Position numbers and translations under genes: made by a program. 64,000 bases of DNA from Eupeodes corollae (taxonomy: Eukaryota > Arthropoda > Insecta > Diptera > Syrphidae): contig NC_079149.1 of the NCBI RefSeq assembly GCF_945859685.1, positions 11,133,118-11,197,117 on the forward strand. Reading direction: 5' to 3'. Positions 12,157 to 25,045 of the stretch are shown one piece after another. Position 1 is the stretch's first letter. Every line of letters starts with the position of its first letter. The notes under the pieces are model-generated. The model was not told the origin of the DNA. It did not search any database and saw only the letters and a program-made list of their open reading frames with translations.

Positions 12157-13071
12157 ATCCGTTGGAAGAAACTAACGACTGATAGAAACGTCCGAATTTT
12201 TTCGAAATTTAAAGAATTGTTATTTTTAATACTTCTAAAAGGTTGCTTATAGCACCTAGAAATTTAATTCCAAATATGTATAATACTGCTCGAAGATATG
12301 GAAGATCAGGACCGCAAAACCGCTTTATCACAACAGAGAACTGAAGTGCGCAGTTTTCATCAAATTTTAAACCTAAAATGTTTGAAAAAATTTAAAGTCA
12401 TTAAAAAAAATACGCAAGGTTAAAAGTTGATGCCTAATCATTATACGGTTTCATCGAAGTTCATATGATCAAATTAACAGAATCTGTTATCAAAAACAAA
12501 AGTGGTAAAGTCATAGTATAAAACTCCAGCAGTTTCAATTTTCCGTGCTGGATACTCCAAAAAGATTCCCTAAAAAGCTGAAGTGCATTGCACCTTTCAT
12601 TTTCTACAACTACACTGCTTAGCACATTCATTTCTACAATTACAAAATATTCTTTTAGGCAACTCATCTGGAGCTTTTGGTAAAATTTTTTTGATGGATG
12701 GAAAATTTCGTTTTCGAGATCATAGATCCATTTTATAGGTTCTTAACCATTCTTGTATTAGATAAATGGACCCAGTTAAGAATTAAAAAATTTTCAAAAA
12801 ATCTAAGTTTTTGAAAGAATAAATACTTTTAACTTTCTTTAATTTTCGTAAGAACAATATAATCTCAGAAAATTGCTGAGTACTGCGCACTTTTTGCACT
12901 CTATCTCTGAAACGGTTCAGTTGAGCATATGAAAAATTAGTTGATACAAAAATTTTCCTTAAAAGTGTTGATTATTCGATTAATATTTTTGGCAATAGTT
13001 GCTGTTAACATCATTGAACCTTAAGAATCAGTTTTTTTTGGCGGTCTTTGACCTTCCATAACACTTAACGC
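12157..13071. other. Non-coding DNA
   Basis: No gene or element end was recognised. The short minus-strand frame at 12461-12667 has no family similarity and ordinary non-coding composition. Confidence 0.4.
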
Positions 13072-13552
13072 GACAGTCTTGTAAAAGAATGCAATCTTTT
13101 CGGAATGTAATCTTTTATGACTTTAATATAAAAATTACATTTATCTAAAAATTGGGACTTCAATATTTTTTTTCCAACTATTAAAATGGAATCCATTAAT
13201 TTCAATCATTTGAGACTTCATGTATTCTTTGCATTCACTTGAAGTCCTTGCATTCTTGATAGAAATTTCTCTACACACTTTTGTGCAGTGTCTAGCAACG
13301 AAAATTGATGTGGGGGGTTATGTGCCCTCAAGAATATTTGATGTAGTTAAATTTCACAAAGACTTTAAAAGACTGCATGAATATGATTGGAGACAAATTG
13401 ATTGCATTCTTTCTAAGATCAAATGATTGGTGATTGCAAAACTTGAAGTTTCAATCTTTAGGTGAAATCAACAAATACTATATTTAAGTGGAATTCATTG
13501 AATGATTTAAATTTTTGTATTTTCAAATGATTGCATTCTTTAACAAGTCTGC
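13072..13552. mobile_element. hAT-like MITE
   Basis: CAGTCTTGTAAAAGAATGCA at the left end is matched by TGCATTCTTTAACAAGTCTG at the right end: 23-bp inverted repeats with about two mismatches, beginning CAG as in hAT-type termini. The flanking octamers TAACGCGA and CAACGAGG agree at five of eight positions, compatible with a decayed 8-bp target duplication. It has no coding capacity. Related ends occur at about 38577 and 40840 inside the inverted duplication. Confidence 0.6.
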
Positions 13553-14467
13553 AACGAGGACACGAGATTTAACGCGATGTTAAAACACACAGAAAATGAA
13601 TTTGAAATGTTAACATTAAAATTTCTAATTCAGAGACAAAATTCTTGTTTTATTAGACTAAAGGGAAACTTTCAATATTGACCGCGATTTTCAAAAATGA
13701 GAAAACAATTAGGGAGAACTTTATTCGCGAAACAATCAAAAGTAACTGAGGCTTATCCAGACGTATACTCACTTTTTTTAGTATTATTAATTTTCAAGTA
13801 TCAATTTTTGAGCCCTGGTGGAAGACTATTTCGATCGTGCAAGGAAACTCTTTGTGTGCATAGAAATTACATACTTCTTAGGTTCAAGATTTTCAACTAG
13901 AATAACTTTTAACAAAAACGTCGTTTCGATATTGCTCACCACAAACCAACAAAATTCACGGTACGGTAGGACGATATAGCATCTTTTTGAAGTACAGCAA
14001 GTGTAGATAAATCGTGTAGAGCTTTTGAATTCATTCATTATTTTCATTAAACGAAGATTCATAAATTCCATTCATCTTTTTCATAAAAATTTCACAATTT
14101 TTGTATTTGAGTACAATTTATTGAGAAACACAAACAAAACCAAAACACACAATACACCGTAATACAACATAAAATATTATTTTTCATAATTAATTTTACT
14201 TTTCACCAATTCATTAATTTAAACAAATAAAAGAATATTTATATAAACACATCAACATAAATTTTAAAAAAACATCCCTCCTTCCACCACCATCACTACC
14301 CCCCCTTTCCCCCTATTTACCCACAAAAACAACAACAATAAATAAAACAAAACACCAAACAAACAAAACCATCAAGATGGTTAAAATAAATTTAACAAAA
14401 ACAAAACTATCCCCCTATCCAATTGTGCGTGCGTTTATATGACCCAAATCAATAAACAAAAAATCAG
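13553..14467. other. Non-coding DNA, CA-rich near its end
   Basis: No coding sequence is supported. From about 14275 the plus strand becomes rich in A and C (runs such as CCCCCCTTTCCCCC), directly before the exon at 14468. This may be intron or part of the exon's untranslated sequence. Confidence 0.4.
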
Positions 14468-14766
14468 TTACGCCACTGTCCTCGCCAACAACGCCATCTG
14501 GTGCGAGCAAAAAGACAGCATCTCTCTTCTTTGGAAACTTCCATCAACAAAAACTACTTCAACAACAACAACAACAACAGCAGCAGCAGAAGAAGGACCT
14601 GGATCTGGAAAACGGGAATGCCATCAGCGAATTTGGCAGTTCTGATGAAATGGACATGGACACCAATGTTGACATGGACAACGCCACTGTCTACACTGGA
14701 ATCAATCTTAATTCGAATAAAATTCGCATTACAGAAAATCCTCTACCAGAACCGGTTTCATGTTAG
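14468..14766 (+). CDS. Probable terminal coding exon of an unrecognised gene
   Basis: One frame stays open from the stop at 14440-14442 to TAG at 14764-14766. It reads PLSSPTTPSGASKKTASLFF, a glutamine run coded by CAA/CAG, then an acidic DLDLENGN...DEMDMDTN segment, and ends PLPEPVSC. The balanced composition, the polyQ and the acidic tail are unlike the surrounding DNA. A possible acceptor AAAATCAG ends at 14467, but its pyrimidine tract is poor, so the exon start is uncertain. The overlapping frames at 14439-14645 and 14501-14794 are shadows. I do not recognise the protein; it resembles the disordered C-terminus of a neuronal or signalling protein. It may share a gene with the exon at 2977-3113. 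Confidence 0.55.
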
Positions 14767-15464
14767 ATATTACATAACATATTACATATTATAGATTAAT
14801 CGTATCCTCTTGTACCATTAAAAACAATTAAATAAATATGAACACTCATTTTATAAAAATTATTGTCCTGTCCATTATTTTTTAGAAACATTTAAACAGA
14901 AAAAAATATCTCTTATAAAATGATGTTGAACCCCCCCTTCCCACAAAAACAACATTCAAAAATATATCCCTGTAAAAAAATGAATGCAAGAAAGTTTTTT
15001 AAAAATTTTGTGCAAACAAATTGTAAAATCAAAAAACAAAAAAAATATTGTTAACAATTTAGCTAGATGTTAAGAATTAAAAGAAAAAATGAATTAATAC
15101 GAAATAAAAGAAAGACATTTTGGCAATAGTTAGCGACAGAAAATTCAAGCACTTTCGAAAAATATTTGGATACAAATTTAAACCGTGTTTTCAAGATAAA
15201 ATATTCTAGAATCATCTTGAGATATAGAAGCCCCAAGTCAGATATAGGATTGATAAATTATAAGCCTCCTACAAAGTGTTTCATCATTTAAAACTATTAA
15301 ACAAACCAACAAAAATATATGTTTGACATCGATTTAACATTGACAACTGCGAACTTCGTTCCAGTCTGGCGCTGTTTACTTTTTTTATATATGCATGCTT
15401 TGACGACTTTAAAAACTAAAAGGTAAGTGAAGGTTCTAATATTCAGTTATCCAACTGTTTACAA
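14767..15464 (+). other. Probable 3' UTR and following non-coding DNA
   Basis: The sequence after the stop is AT-rich, with an AATAAA-type signal near 14830 (TTAAATAAATATG). No coding frame is present. Confidence 0.4.
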
Positions 15465-17285
15465 ATTACCTTCAAATTGAGCCAAATTTATTGGAAAGTT
15501 GACTGGAAGGTAAGTCAAGTGAAATATCTCCCAAACTATCATGTCTAGTCCACTTATGTCAAAATGACAGGTGATCATGTTTTTCATTTCATTGAAAGCT
15601 GAAATTTGTTACTCTGTAATTTATTTCTCTTCTGCACATTCCATTTAGTGTTTTTTGTGTAAAAATATTCCTTGTTTAATAAGTTCATTCTTTTCTACTT
15701 AAAAAAAACATTATTTAATCCAAAACTCGTTTTTTATTTAATTTTTAATACATTTTTCAATTATACGTTTCGAATGAACAGCTGACTTTTGACTTCATAT
15801 TTCTGAACAAAATTGTTCCACTGAATGCTTTCCATATTCTTTGCATTTCCAGCTGTCAGTTTTACTTTCGGTGATCAACTCTAATATCAAATCAAATTCT
15901 GGTTTTCAATCAGGAAATGCTTGATTCCAATCAGTAAATTTTGTTTTAATGACAAAAATATTGAATAACCGACTTGCCAAAAAAAATCTAAGTATTGGTT
16001 TCACTTATGAAAAACGACCACTTGAAGGTGGAGGTTATTGAAGTAAAGTTCCGAGTTTGAAATTTATGTCACTTCACAAACTAACTCAAAATATACGTTC
16101 ATAGAATACAGTTGACAGCAAAAGAAATCTCTTATTCTGTTAGAACCTGCTTAATTCTAAAGTTCGGAAATATGATTGATACTTATTAGTGGTGTTTGGT
16201 AATGTGATTTTTCCTGTCAATTTGACACATTTTTCATAATTTGCGTCAAAGAACATAATAAATTATTTAAGAGGACAAGTTTCTAGACTCTTTAAATACA
16301 TTACTTGATACTAGTTTAAGGACTTAAGCAAATGAAAACGTCTTCTTGAGAATTTTTTTAAAACAAATACTACAAAATAAATCGAGATTACAGAAACGTC
16401 ATTATATTATGCATATCAGTTAGTTTTTCGAAGCGATTTATTTTAAAATGGCGATTGTGTAATATTTGACGATTACTTTTAGAGTAGAAAGTACTCTCTG
16501 TTTATAGAAGACTAACTAAGAGAATGCATTTTCCAAGATATATTTAAAATGCCAAGTCAATTATTTGAAAATTCCTTACATTCTGAGTGTCATTAACTTA
16601 AAAAAGTGCAATGATAAGATAAACGCATTTGAAGTTTAAAATAGTTAAAAATCGTGAATAATCTCGCAATACCTTTTATACTTAAATACGAAACCCTAGA
16701 ATTTAGAGGTTTGTCCCAGTCATATCTTTTAGGGCCTCATTTTTGCGATCCTAGATATTAAGGCCTAAACACATAAGGGACGGTGTCACAGCGTAAGCAA
16801 CAGTTGCAACAACTGTCAAAAGTATTGAAATAAAGGCAACATAAGAGGCTTCATTTGCAGCCAACTTCATTCTTTGAACGTTAATTTAGACCAAGGCAAA
16901 TAGTTAGTCATAAATTTCAAATTCAGAATCTTACTTCACAAACCTCTACTTTAAGTTAGTAGTACTAACGAAATTATTGCTTACAAAGTACTCCTCAGGT
17001 AAGCTACAAGTTCATCACGATTTGTATTTTGTATTATAAGGAAATATTAGTTATTTCTTTTCCAAATTGACAAGAAACTCTTTTACAGAAAGCATTGAAT
17101 GAAGTTGTGCAGAAAATAAATAAATCATAAGAGTAATAAAGTTCAGCTTTCAGTTGAATGAAAAAACATTATCAACTGTCATTTTGACAGAAGTAGACTT
17201 AACTTAAAAGTTAATGAGATTTTTCTGACTAACTTTCTAGTCAACTTTCCATTAAAGTTGCTTTAATTGGAAGGTATTTTTTTTT
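15465..17285. mobile_element. Foldback element of about 1.8 kb
   Basis: A left arm at about 15465-15655 is matched in inverted orientation at about 17095-17285. Landmarks are TGGAAAGTTGACTGGAAGGT against ACTTTCTAGTCAACTTTCCA, TGTCAAAATGACAGGTGATC against AACTGTCATTTTGACAGAAG, and TTTCATTGAAAGCTGAAATT against its partner near 17145. The arms are diverged by about 15-20%, judged by eye, and the interior is non-coding. A block near 15780-16020 also resembles the 5.7-kb and 11.5-kb repeat family, so the structure may be composite. Confidence 0.65.
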
Positions 17286-20200
17286 AAAGCTGGCCAATCA
17301 GATACCAGAAACTTGTCCAACTTTCAAGTCCCTTATGTCGTCTGAACCAGCCGAATGTAAATCAGTTCCACTTCGAGATTTTTGACGTTTTCATCCAATT
17401 CAATGAAGTTTTAATTTGATGAACGTTTAGTGCTTAACTCAAGAGTGTATTAAGTCTAGATTTATTGTTTTTGTGGAAAGCTCTCCACTCCAACTTTATA
17501 AATCGGTAAATTATTCTATTTGACAGAAGTGAAATGTCACGGAATTTAGTTGCAACTTTTCGAACAGGATGTTTGTTCAGAATGTGTTTATGTTTCTTTT
17601 CATGAATTGTTTTTACTTCTAACTTTATTTAGTTCTAAACAATTTTTGTATTCCAGATGAAACAACTTTTCGCCAGACATTTATATACAAAAGAGTATAG
17701 TCATATGAAGTATAATGACAACTATATTGAACATTTTTTGACAGGTCATCTGTGATTGAAAAATTCTCCCATTTATCAATTATCTTGGGATAGATTTTGC
17801 TAGTTGAAAAATGAAGAAACTGACAGAAAGTTAAACTTTTTCAGGGGATTGATTGTGTAATCATAGACAAAAATTAAAAATGAAGTATGAACAAATTTCT
17901 GGTTTAGATAAAGAATTTTTAATTTATTTTAATCATTAATTTTAGTACGAATCATACCAAGTTTAACTCAAGTTATAGAAATGTTTAATGGTCGCTTTAA
18001 TCAACCTGTCAAAAATATCCAATGAATGCTTTCAATAAGTCCAAAAATTAAAAGTTCCTTAAAACTTTTTTGACATGTGATAATAAATATTTTGGCTCAA
18101 ATTTCCTTTATCGAATCACGGAATATCACAAGCTATTTATTTTACCTTACCTTAGTAGAGTCAAATGTCAGTTTTGACATTTCTACCATATTGCAAAATT
18201 TCAAACATTCACTCTGAAATCATACGCAACTGATTTGCCGGATTCAGTTATCGAATGAGTTTATTTTGGCATATCTACTCTCCTCCATTTTGTTGCAGTG
18301 ATGCCATATCTTGTTTTTTGTTGTTAATTCCTTGAGTATATTTAGTTTTTTTTTTTAAATTACAACTGGTGTACATTTTGTGCGCTAAAAATCGGTTTCA
18401 TTACTTAACTTGGAGTTAAATGGAATAAAAGATCTTAAAAACAGAAATTGTACTTCCGTTTTGGAAATGTCAGCGTTTTGAATCATCACATCCTAAAATC
18501 AAAGAACACAGTGGGAAACTTACCTCTTATTTCAAGGCTTTTTCAAAAATGATGTTCAACGTGACAAAATAACATAACTACGATGAAAGTTAAAGTTTGT
18601 ATAAATTTAAAATAAAAACACAGCTTTAAGAAAAACAAATAAAAAAAATAAGAATAACTTTTTTTCTGTCGCTTACCGTGTGCTTAAAATGTCCTGTAGA
18701 TAATCTTTACGTACATAGTTATAAAATAACCCAAGACTCTAGAAGAGATCATTTTACTTTTTTATTTAATTATTTTTATTTATGTTTTTTTTTAGATAAA
18801 TTTAGAGATGCAATTATTATAATTGCATTGCTTTGAGCTTAAAAAAGGGCATAATGCGTGCGTGTTTGTATAAATTTAACTATAATGAACATTAAATAAA
18901 GTTCAAAAATTTGTTGTTATTGGATGAAAAATTAGAAACAAAAATAGAAATAAATCACAGATGCGTATAAATATGAATACCTATTATACATTATAAATAA
19001 ATAATTATATTTGTAGTTTGAAATCAAAACAAAAGAAAAAGACTCATGTGAAAAGTCAAAATAAAACTAAACAGAACAAAATATTGTAGCTAAAAAAAAG
19101 TAAACAAAATGAGACCTACTCGCCATTATTAAATAAATAAAAATAAATAAAACAAATATTTTTTAAATAACTATTGGATTGTTTAAAAAATTGTATCAGT
19201 CCAAAAAAATACCAACCATATTGTTATATTAAACAAAATTTGTTTATTTATTTCTAATTGCACTTTTTTCGTGTTTAACCTTTTAAAAAAATTATTATAA
19301 ATAAATAACAATATGTTCTAAATAAAAATAAATAAGAAAATATATTTCAAAGCTTTTAAAGTGAAAAGAAGAATAACAAAAAATTAACAGGGAATTGATT
19401 TATATAAAAATAAAAAAAAACAAAATGACAAGAAAATTGTATAGTAAAAAATATTTATATCTATTTTTAGCATTTGCGAAAATTTTCTTTTTTTTTTATT
19501 GATATTACAGCATAAATAAAATTTAATTTCACTTTGTGCCTATTTATAAAAAAATTAATAAAAAATAAAAAAACAAAATAATGCAACCCAAAACCTTTGC
19601 TAAAAATCATATGTTTAGATTAAATTAATTATATTTTTGTTTGTAAAATAAATAACAACAAAAATCAAATAAAATATAAATTTAAAAAAATAAAATAAAG
19701 ACATATAAACAAAACATATAGTTACAAAAATGAGTATTTAAATAAAAGCAACCATATCAAAAGAAAATTTTAACCGAGTTTATTATTTTCTGTCTAATAT
19801 TTTTTTGTAATGAAATACAAAAATAAATTTGGATAAAATTATTATTAAATAATTAAATTTTTTAAACAACGAAATTTACAAAAGAAATTTAAAGTAGTTG
19901 TTTGAAAATATAAACAGAAACCAAAAATAAGAAATCAAGATACAAAATTTACTGGAGGCAATTTTTATTGATAATTTAAAAAAAAAAGAAACAAACAAAA
20001 ATATTTGATAAAATAATTAAAGAAAAAAATGTTTTTAAATTTTACACACTTAGATATTAACAAAAAAAAGAAAAAGAAATACAAATTATTATAAATAATT
20101 GAAAAATCAAGATAAAATTAATCGCTTTTGCTAAAAGCAACCCCGTTGGGAGAAAAACAACACAAACACACATCAAAATAAATCAAAAATTAATAAAAAC

Positions 20201-20849
20201 AAAAATAGAATAAATAAAGCTTAATTTATATATTAAGTCAAAAAATATATAAATATAAATAAAAATTGATTCTAATGTTTTTTTTTTGCTTTTTGTAAAA
20301 AATAATAATATTAGGTATGGGTAAAGTATACCTAAAGATCAAAAACAAAAAAATGATAAATTATTGTATTTTTTCCGAATAAAAACAAATAATTTATGCA
20401 AGCTGAGGAAATTAGTGTGTTTATTCTTTTGTTTTATCCTCAATTGCTGACTTCTAAGATTGGAGACAGACATCCAGGAGTGTTAGGAGCTGTCAAAGAT
20501 GACGTCTGAAGCTAAATCGACACCAATGTCATAAATATATTTATGTGGTAAGCTATCTCCGATCTACAATTCCAATTGAGGCCTTTCTTATACTTGCGAT
20601 TCTGAAGTGTGATTTTATGCATAAGATTTTTGTAAGTTTCATCCATTTCAAAAAATCAATTTATTCAGTTTGGATACTTAAAACTGTCAAGATTGACGTT
20701 TAAGTTTATAAATGTTTCTGACCATTAGCAAATTTGTTATTTTTTTAAATCAGAACTGTCATTTTTTTCCAAGTGAACATCCAAAAGTCTTGTGGATTGG
20801 TAAAAATAAACCATTTTGAATTTGACGCATGCGATTAAATAACAGTTGT
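17286..20849. other. Long AT-rich stretch, strongly A-rich on the plus strand from about 18.8 kb
   Basis: No exon or element end was recognised. From about 18780 to 20410 the plus strand is markedly richer in A than T, with many AAATAAA and AAAAATAA motifs. That asymmetry would suit a long transcribed 3' UTR of the plus-strand gene ending at 14766, but could also be simple-sequence decay. The A-rich run ends near an AATAAA at about 20379. Confidence 0.4.
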
Positions 20850-21085
20850 AGAACCCGTGGCATGGTGGTTAGTGCGTTGGACTGTCATACCAGAGGTCTT
20901 GGGTTCGATACCTGCCTATGCCATCTAAAGTCTTTTCACGGGTACTGCCTCTTGCGAGGAATTGACAAATTCTCCAAGAGTAACTCTTGTCATTTAAAAG
21001 TGCTTTCTCAAATTAGACGTTCGGATTCGGCATATAAACTGTAGGTCCCCTTCATTCCTGACAACATTACTCGCACACAGGAAGA
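20850..21085 (+). mobile_element. tRNA-derived SINE, copy 1
   Basis: The head holds RNA polymerase III promoter boxes: an A box (GTGGCATGGTGGTTAGTGCG) and a B box (GGTTCGATACC) about 30 bases further on, the spacing of a tRNA gene. A body shared with three other copies follows (CTTTTCACGGGTACTGCCTC, CGGATTCGGC, TGTAGGTCCCC, CTCGCACACAGG). This copy keeps a full A box but stops after ACACAGGAAG, so it lacks the LINE-like 3' tail seen in copies 2-4. Confidence 0.88.
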
Positions 21086-21329
21086 ATATTTAAGATTAGA
21101 AAGAGAACGTTTAATAGAGTATACTGAATTTTTTTAATTAATAATAATTTGTCAATAAAAAGTCTACGAATACAAACAAAATTGACATTTCTCAGAAATT
21201 ACTTATTTGACGTTTTCTATTGTTCATTCAAAACGTCAAACAAGTGATTTCAAAATGAAGGGTTTTCCATTAAAAGCAGGTCTATATAAAGATTGATTAA
21301 AACAAATTGTATATGAGATATGATTAAGA

Positions 21330-21505
21330 TTTTATTTTTATTTGAGAGCGCTAATGATATAAAATGGCAGCCGAAGCATATTTGAAAGGTCCAGTATTCG
21401 ATGAATTTGGCGCATAAATCAGGCTGAATTTGACGAATGGCATCGGTTATGTTGTCTTTGAGGGCTGCGATGGTTTGGGGTTTATTCGCCAGGGTTGGAA
21501 TCGCT
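21330..21505 (-). pseudogene. C-terminal fragment of a Tc1/mariner-type transposase
   Basis: The minus strand reads NKPQTIAALKDNITDAIRQI followed by PDLCAKFIEYWTFQI. This matches the conserved C-terminal pattern of insect Tc1/mariner transposases (KPETI-ALK-NI, then a helix ending in F-x-R/Q-I). No catalytic residues lie in the fragment, and it runs into non-coding DNA on both sides. Confidence 0.65.
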
Positions 21506-22146
21506 TAAATCGATAGTTGATTGTCACTGTTTTGATAGTAAATTTTGATCATCAACCTTTCTTTGTTCTGTGTAAAGTGATAGCTAAAACTTTACTTTTT
21601 GCTGGCAGCGCTTACCCAAGTTTGGGAAACTCTGTACAAATTGCAACAGGGATAAATGTCATTTCGATCAGCTATTGTGCTTATTGTGTTGAATTTCGAA
21701 TTTGCAAAGTATTGTTTCTGGGAAAATGTAAGTATACCTATTACTAAACTTAATCTTAATACATAAAAATCCAGTGTCATATGTATGTTCCCAGTGAACT
21801 CTTCACCAAGTCAACCGATTTCGGTGAAAGTTGGCATTTTATGTGTAATTTGGTGTAACTTAAGATATAGGATTGTTTATATTTCGAGTAATGGTCTAAA
21901 TGGTTACCATATATGTTGCAAATGAAAAATACTATAAAATCTAATGTTCTAATTATATATAATCATTATGTTTTCTGAAATATATTTTGACTTTGAAATA
22001 AAATTTGTATTATTCTGTTTTTGTTCTTCAAGTAGACAAATATTTCACCAATCAATATTTTTAAACAGGGTTATCTTGACTGAAAAATTGTATAATTTTT
22101 TTTTATTTTGATTGAATTTTAACTAGCAATCCCTATTCTCAGTACA

Positions 22147-24763
22147 ATGCCACCAAACAAATCTAACCTCCACAATGCCCGTAGCAAAAAAGCTCGACAT
22201 CGACGTCTTGAAAGAGCACACGAATCAGTTGAGCAAAGAGAAGAAAAAAATGCAGCTCGAAGAATCCATATAGCAGATATTCGTGCACATGAATCAATGC
22301 AACAGCATGATAATCATCTACAAGACCATTTATCAAGACCAAGAACGGCACGTGAACAACACATAGATTCACTAGATAACGAAACCGAGAAAGTCAACAG
22401 ACCAGCCGTGCATTAACACGAGAATCAATTATTCGTCTAGCGTTTAATTATGCACCAGACATTAATTACTCAGCTGATCCCAAGGTGAGATGGACAAAAT
22501 ATGTAAGTATTGATAAGCATTAAAATTTCGCAATGAAACACCTGGCATGTGTTGTGCATCCGGAAAAGTTGTATTGCCATTACTTCCTAGTCCACCTGAA
22601 CCCTTGAAATCACTACTTTCTGGTATTGATTTTGAATCATTCAAAATTATTTTTGCGTAAGACACGAAAGTTTAATTCTTGCTTTCAAATGACATCATTT
22701 GGAGCATCTAAAATTTGCGATCTCTCATCTGATGGTCGTAATTTTGAAACAACATTTAAAATACAAGGCCAAGTGTACTATAAAATTGGATCATTGATGC
22801 CAATGCCAAAAGAAGATCCAAAATTTCTCCAAATCTACTTCATGGGCAGTTGTGAAGAACGTGTGACAACTCGATGCCAGTATAATTTTATTGAACAAGC
22901 AGAAGAGAGAGCAATTATTGTAGTATTGTTGGAAATATTTTTAGAGAACCCTAATCATCTGATTCAACTATTCAAAAGAGTATCACCACAATTATTAAAT
23001 TGTCATCAAAGCTGACAAAGTACCATCAGAAGTGCACGCTGGCAGATTCAATGTGCCAACCGTAGATGAAGTTGCTATAATTATGATCGGTGACCCATGT
23101 TGACAACAGATCTATTAAACTTATACACCGAGATAATACAGTGAGTAGAATTTCATATATACACCGTTTGTACGACGCACTCCAGTACCCATTGATATTC
23201 TGGCAAGGACAAGATGAATATCACATCAATATCAAACAGTTTGATCCAATCAATGGTAATGAATTAAGTAAAAAAGTTAGTTCAATGAATTACTACGCGC
23301 ATCGATTAATGATGAGACATATTCAGGACAATTATATTCTTTGATATCGTCAGTTGTATCATCAATACGTTGTAGATATGTTTGCTAAGATTGAAAGCGA
23401 ACGTTTGCGATTTATTCGGTTTAACGAAGCTAAATTACGACCAGAGGAATACATCCACTTACGAGATGCTGTTGTTGGAAACATCGATGGAAACTTAAAC
23501 ACTAATAAAATCGGCAGTGCAGTTATTTTACCTTCAAGCTACACCGGTAGTCCACGAAACATGCAAGAATACATTCAGGATACGATGACTTATGTCCGTC
23601 ATTACGGGCGTCCAGATTTGTGTATAACATTTACGTGCAATCCAAATTGGGAGAAAATACAAACTTTATTATTACCAGGTCAACAGTCTATACATCGTCA
23701 CGACATTAATGCACGAGTGTTTAAACAAAAATTAAAATCCTTAATTGATTTTATTGTAAAATATTCAGTCTTTGGCAAAACGTGTTGTTGGTTGTATAAA
23801 ATTGAGTGGAAAAAGCGAGGCTTCCCTCATGCTCACATTTTAATTTGGCTTGATGTTAAAATTCGTCCAGAAGAAATTGATCAAATTATTTCAGCCGAAA
23901 TTCCAGATTCATCAATTGATCAAGAATTATTTGACATTGTTACAAGTCACATGATTCACGGGCCGTGTGGTGCTTTTAATATGACATCGCCATGCATGGA
24001 AAATGGGAAATGTAAAAAAAAAATTCCTAAGAAATTCACAAATGATACTATTACTGATGTCGATGGTTATCCGTTGTATCGCCGTAGAAACGCCGATAAC
24101 GGTGGTCACACATTTAAAATAAGAACGTCAAATTCTAACCAATTAGAAATTGACAACCGTACTCACCACTGCTCTCAAAAACATACAGGGCTCATATTAA
24201 TGTTGAGCTTTGTAGTTCAATTAAATGCATTAAGTACATTTTGCAAGTACGTCAATAAGGGCAGTTATTTAGCCATGTTTGGAGTTCAAAACATAGTGCA
24301 TCTTGAAAATGGTCAACGTGTATATTTCATTGAAGAGAACGTTGTTCAAAGAGCATTTTAACCACCAAAAACGACGTTAACTCGATTTTTCTCACTTTGT
24401 CAAAAAACTGATGCCTTTGGCCAGTTCGCAAGAACATTATTGTTTACCGATATTCCGTGCTATTTTACATGGAACATGTCAACTAAAAAATGGGAGCCTC
24501 CTAATAAAGAAGATCCACATCCTTCTATTGCAGGTATATTTAAAGCTAAGACACTGGGGAGACTTTATACAGTACATCCAAAACAACGTGAATGCTTCTT
24601 TTTGCGTTCGTTGTTGGTTAATGTTCCTGGACCAATCTCTTTCCAATTTGTACGAAAAGTTAATGGTCGAGTGTTCAGTACGTATCAAGATGCATGTCGT
24701 GAGTTGCAGCTTTTAGAAGATGAAAATCATTGTGATCTGACACTTGCTGATAAAGCTATCTAA
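22147..24763 (+). pseudogene. Helitron Rep (HUH endonuclease) region, broken
   Basis: The longest intact segment, 23354-24361 (335 residues), carries the family motifs FTCNPNW (residues 93-99) and the HUH metal-binding motif in FPHAHILIW (H159, H161). The tyrosine motif FCKYVNKGS follows, with Tyr299 and Lys302. The position four residues before Tyr299, where Helitron Rep proteins carry the first catalytic tyrosine, is Thr295 here. Upstream segments at 22147-22416, 22626-23015 and 23090-23344, and the downstream one at 24411-24763, are in different frames, so at least four frameshifts or stops interrupt the protein. Rep nicks and joins single strands during rolling-circle transposition. Confidence 0.88.
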
Positions 24764-25045
24764 AGATATCTATACCGACTCAAACAAACTAATGTCCAAA
24801 TCTAGATTTCTCACCAGATATGTACGAGTATAATGAAGCATTGATATTAATTGAAAACTTATGAAATATGATCTCAAATTCATCACTTAGTCATTATGGT
24901 ATGCCATCACCTAGTCGTCCAGCTATAGACTTAGTGAATAGCGATTTGCAGCGAGAAGAAAAATTTAATAATCTTGATTTAGCTACAATTGTTCTAATAA
25001 TGAACCATTATTAACTGAGGAAGAAAAAATGTATACAATCGGATT

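Noticed and set aside
14501..14794. 97-codon frame over the polyQ region
   Set aside because: A shadow of the better-supported frame ending at 14766; it reads the CAA repeat as a poly-Asn run and an implausible Trp-rich tail.
20850..20925. Possible functional tRNA gene
   Set aside because: A and B boxes are present, but no tRNA acceptor stem or anticodon arm can be folded and the sequence is repeated as a SINE.
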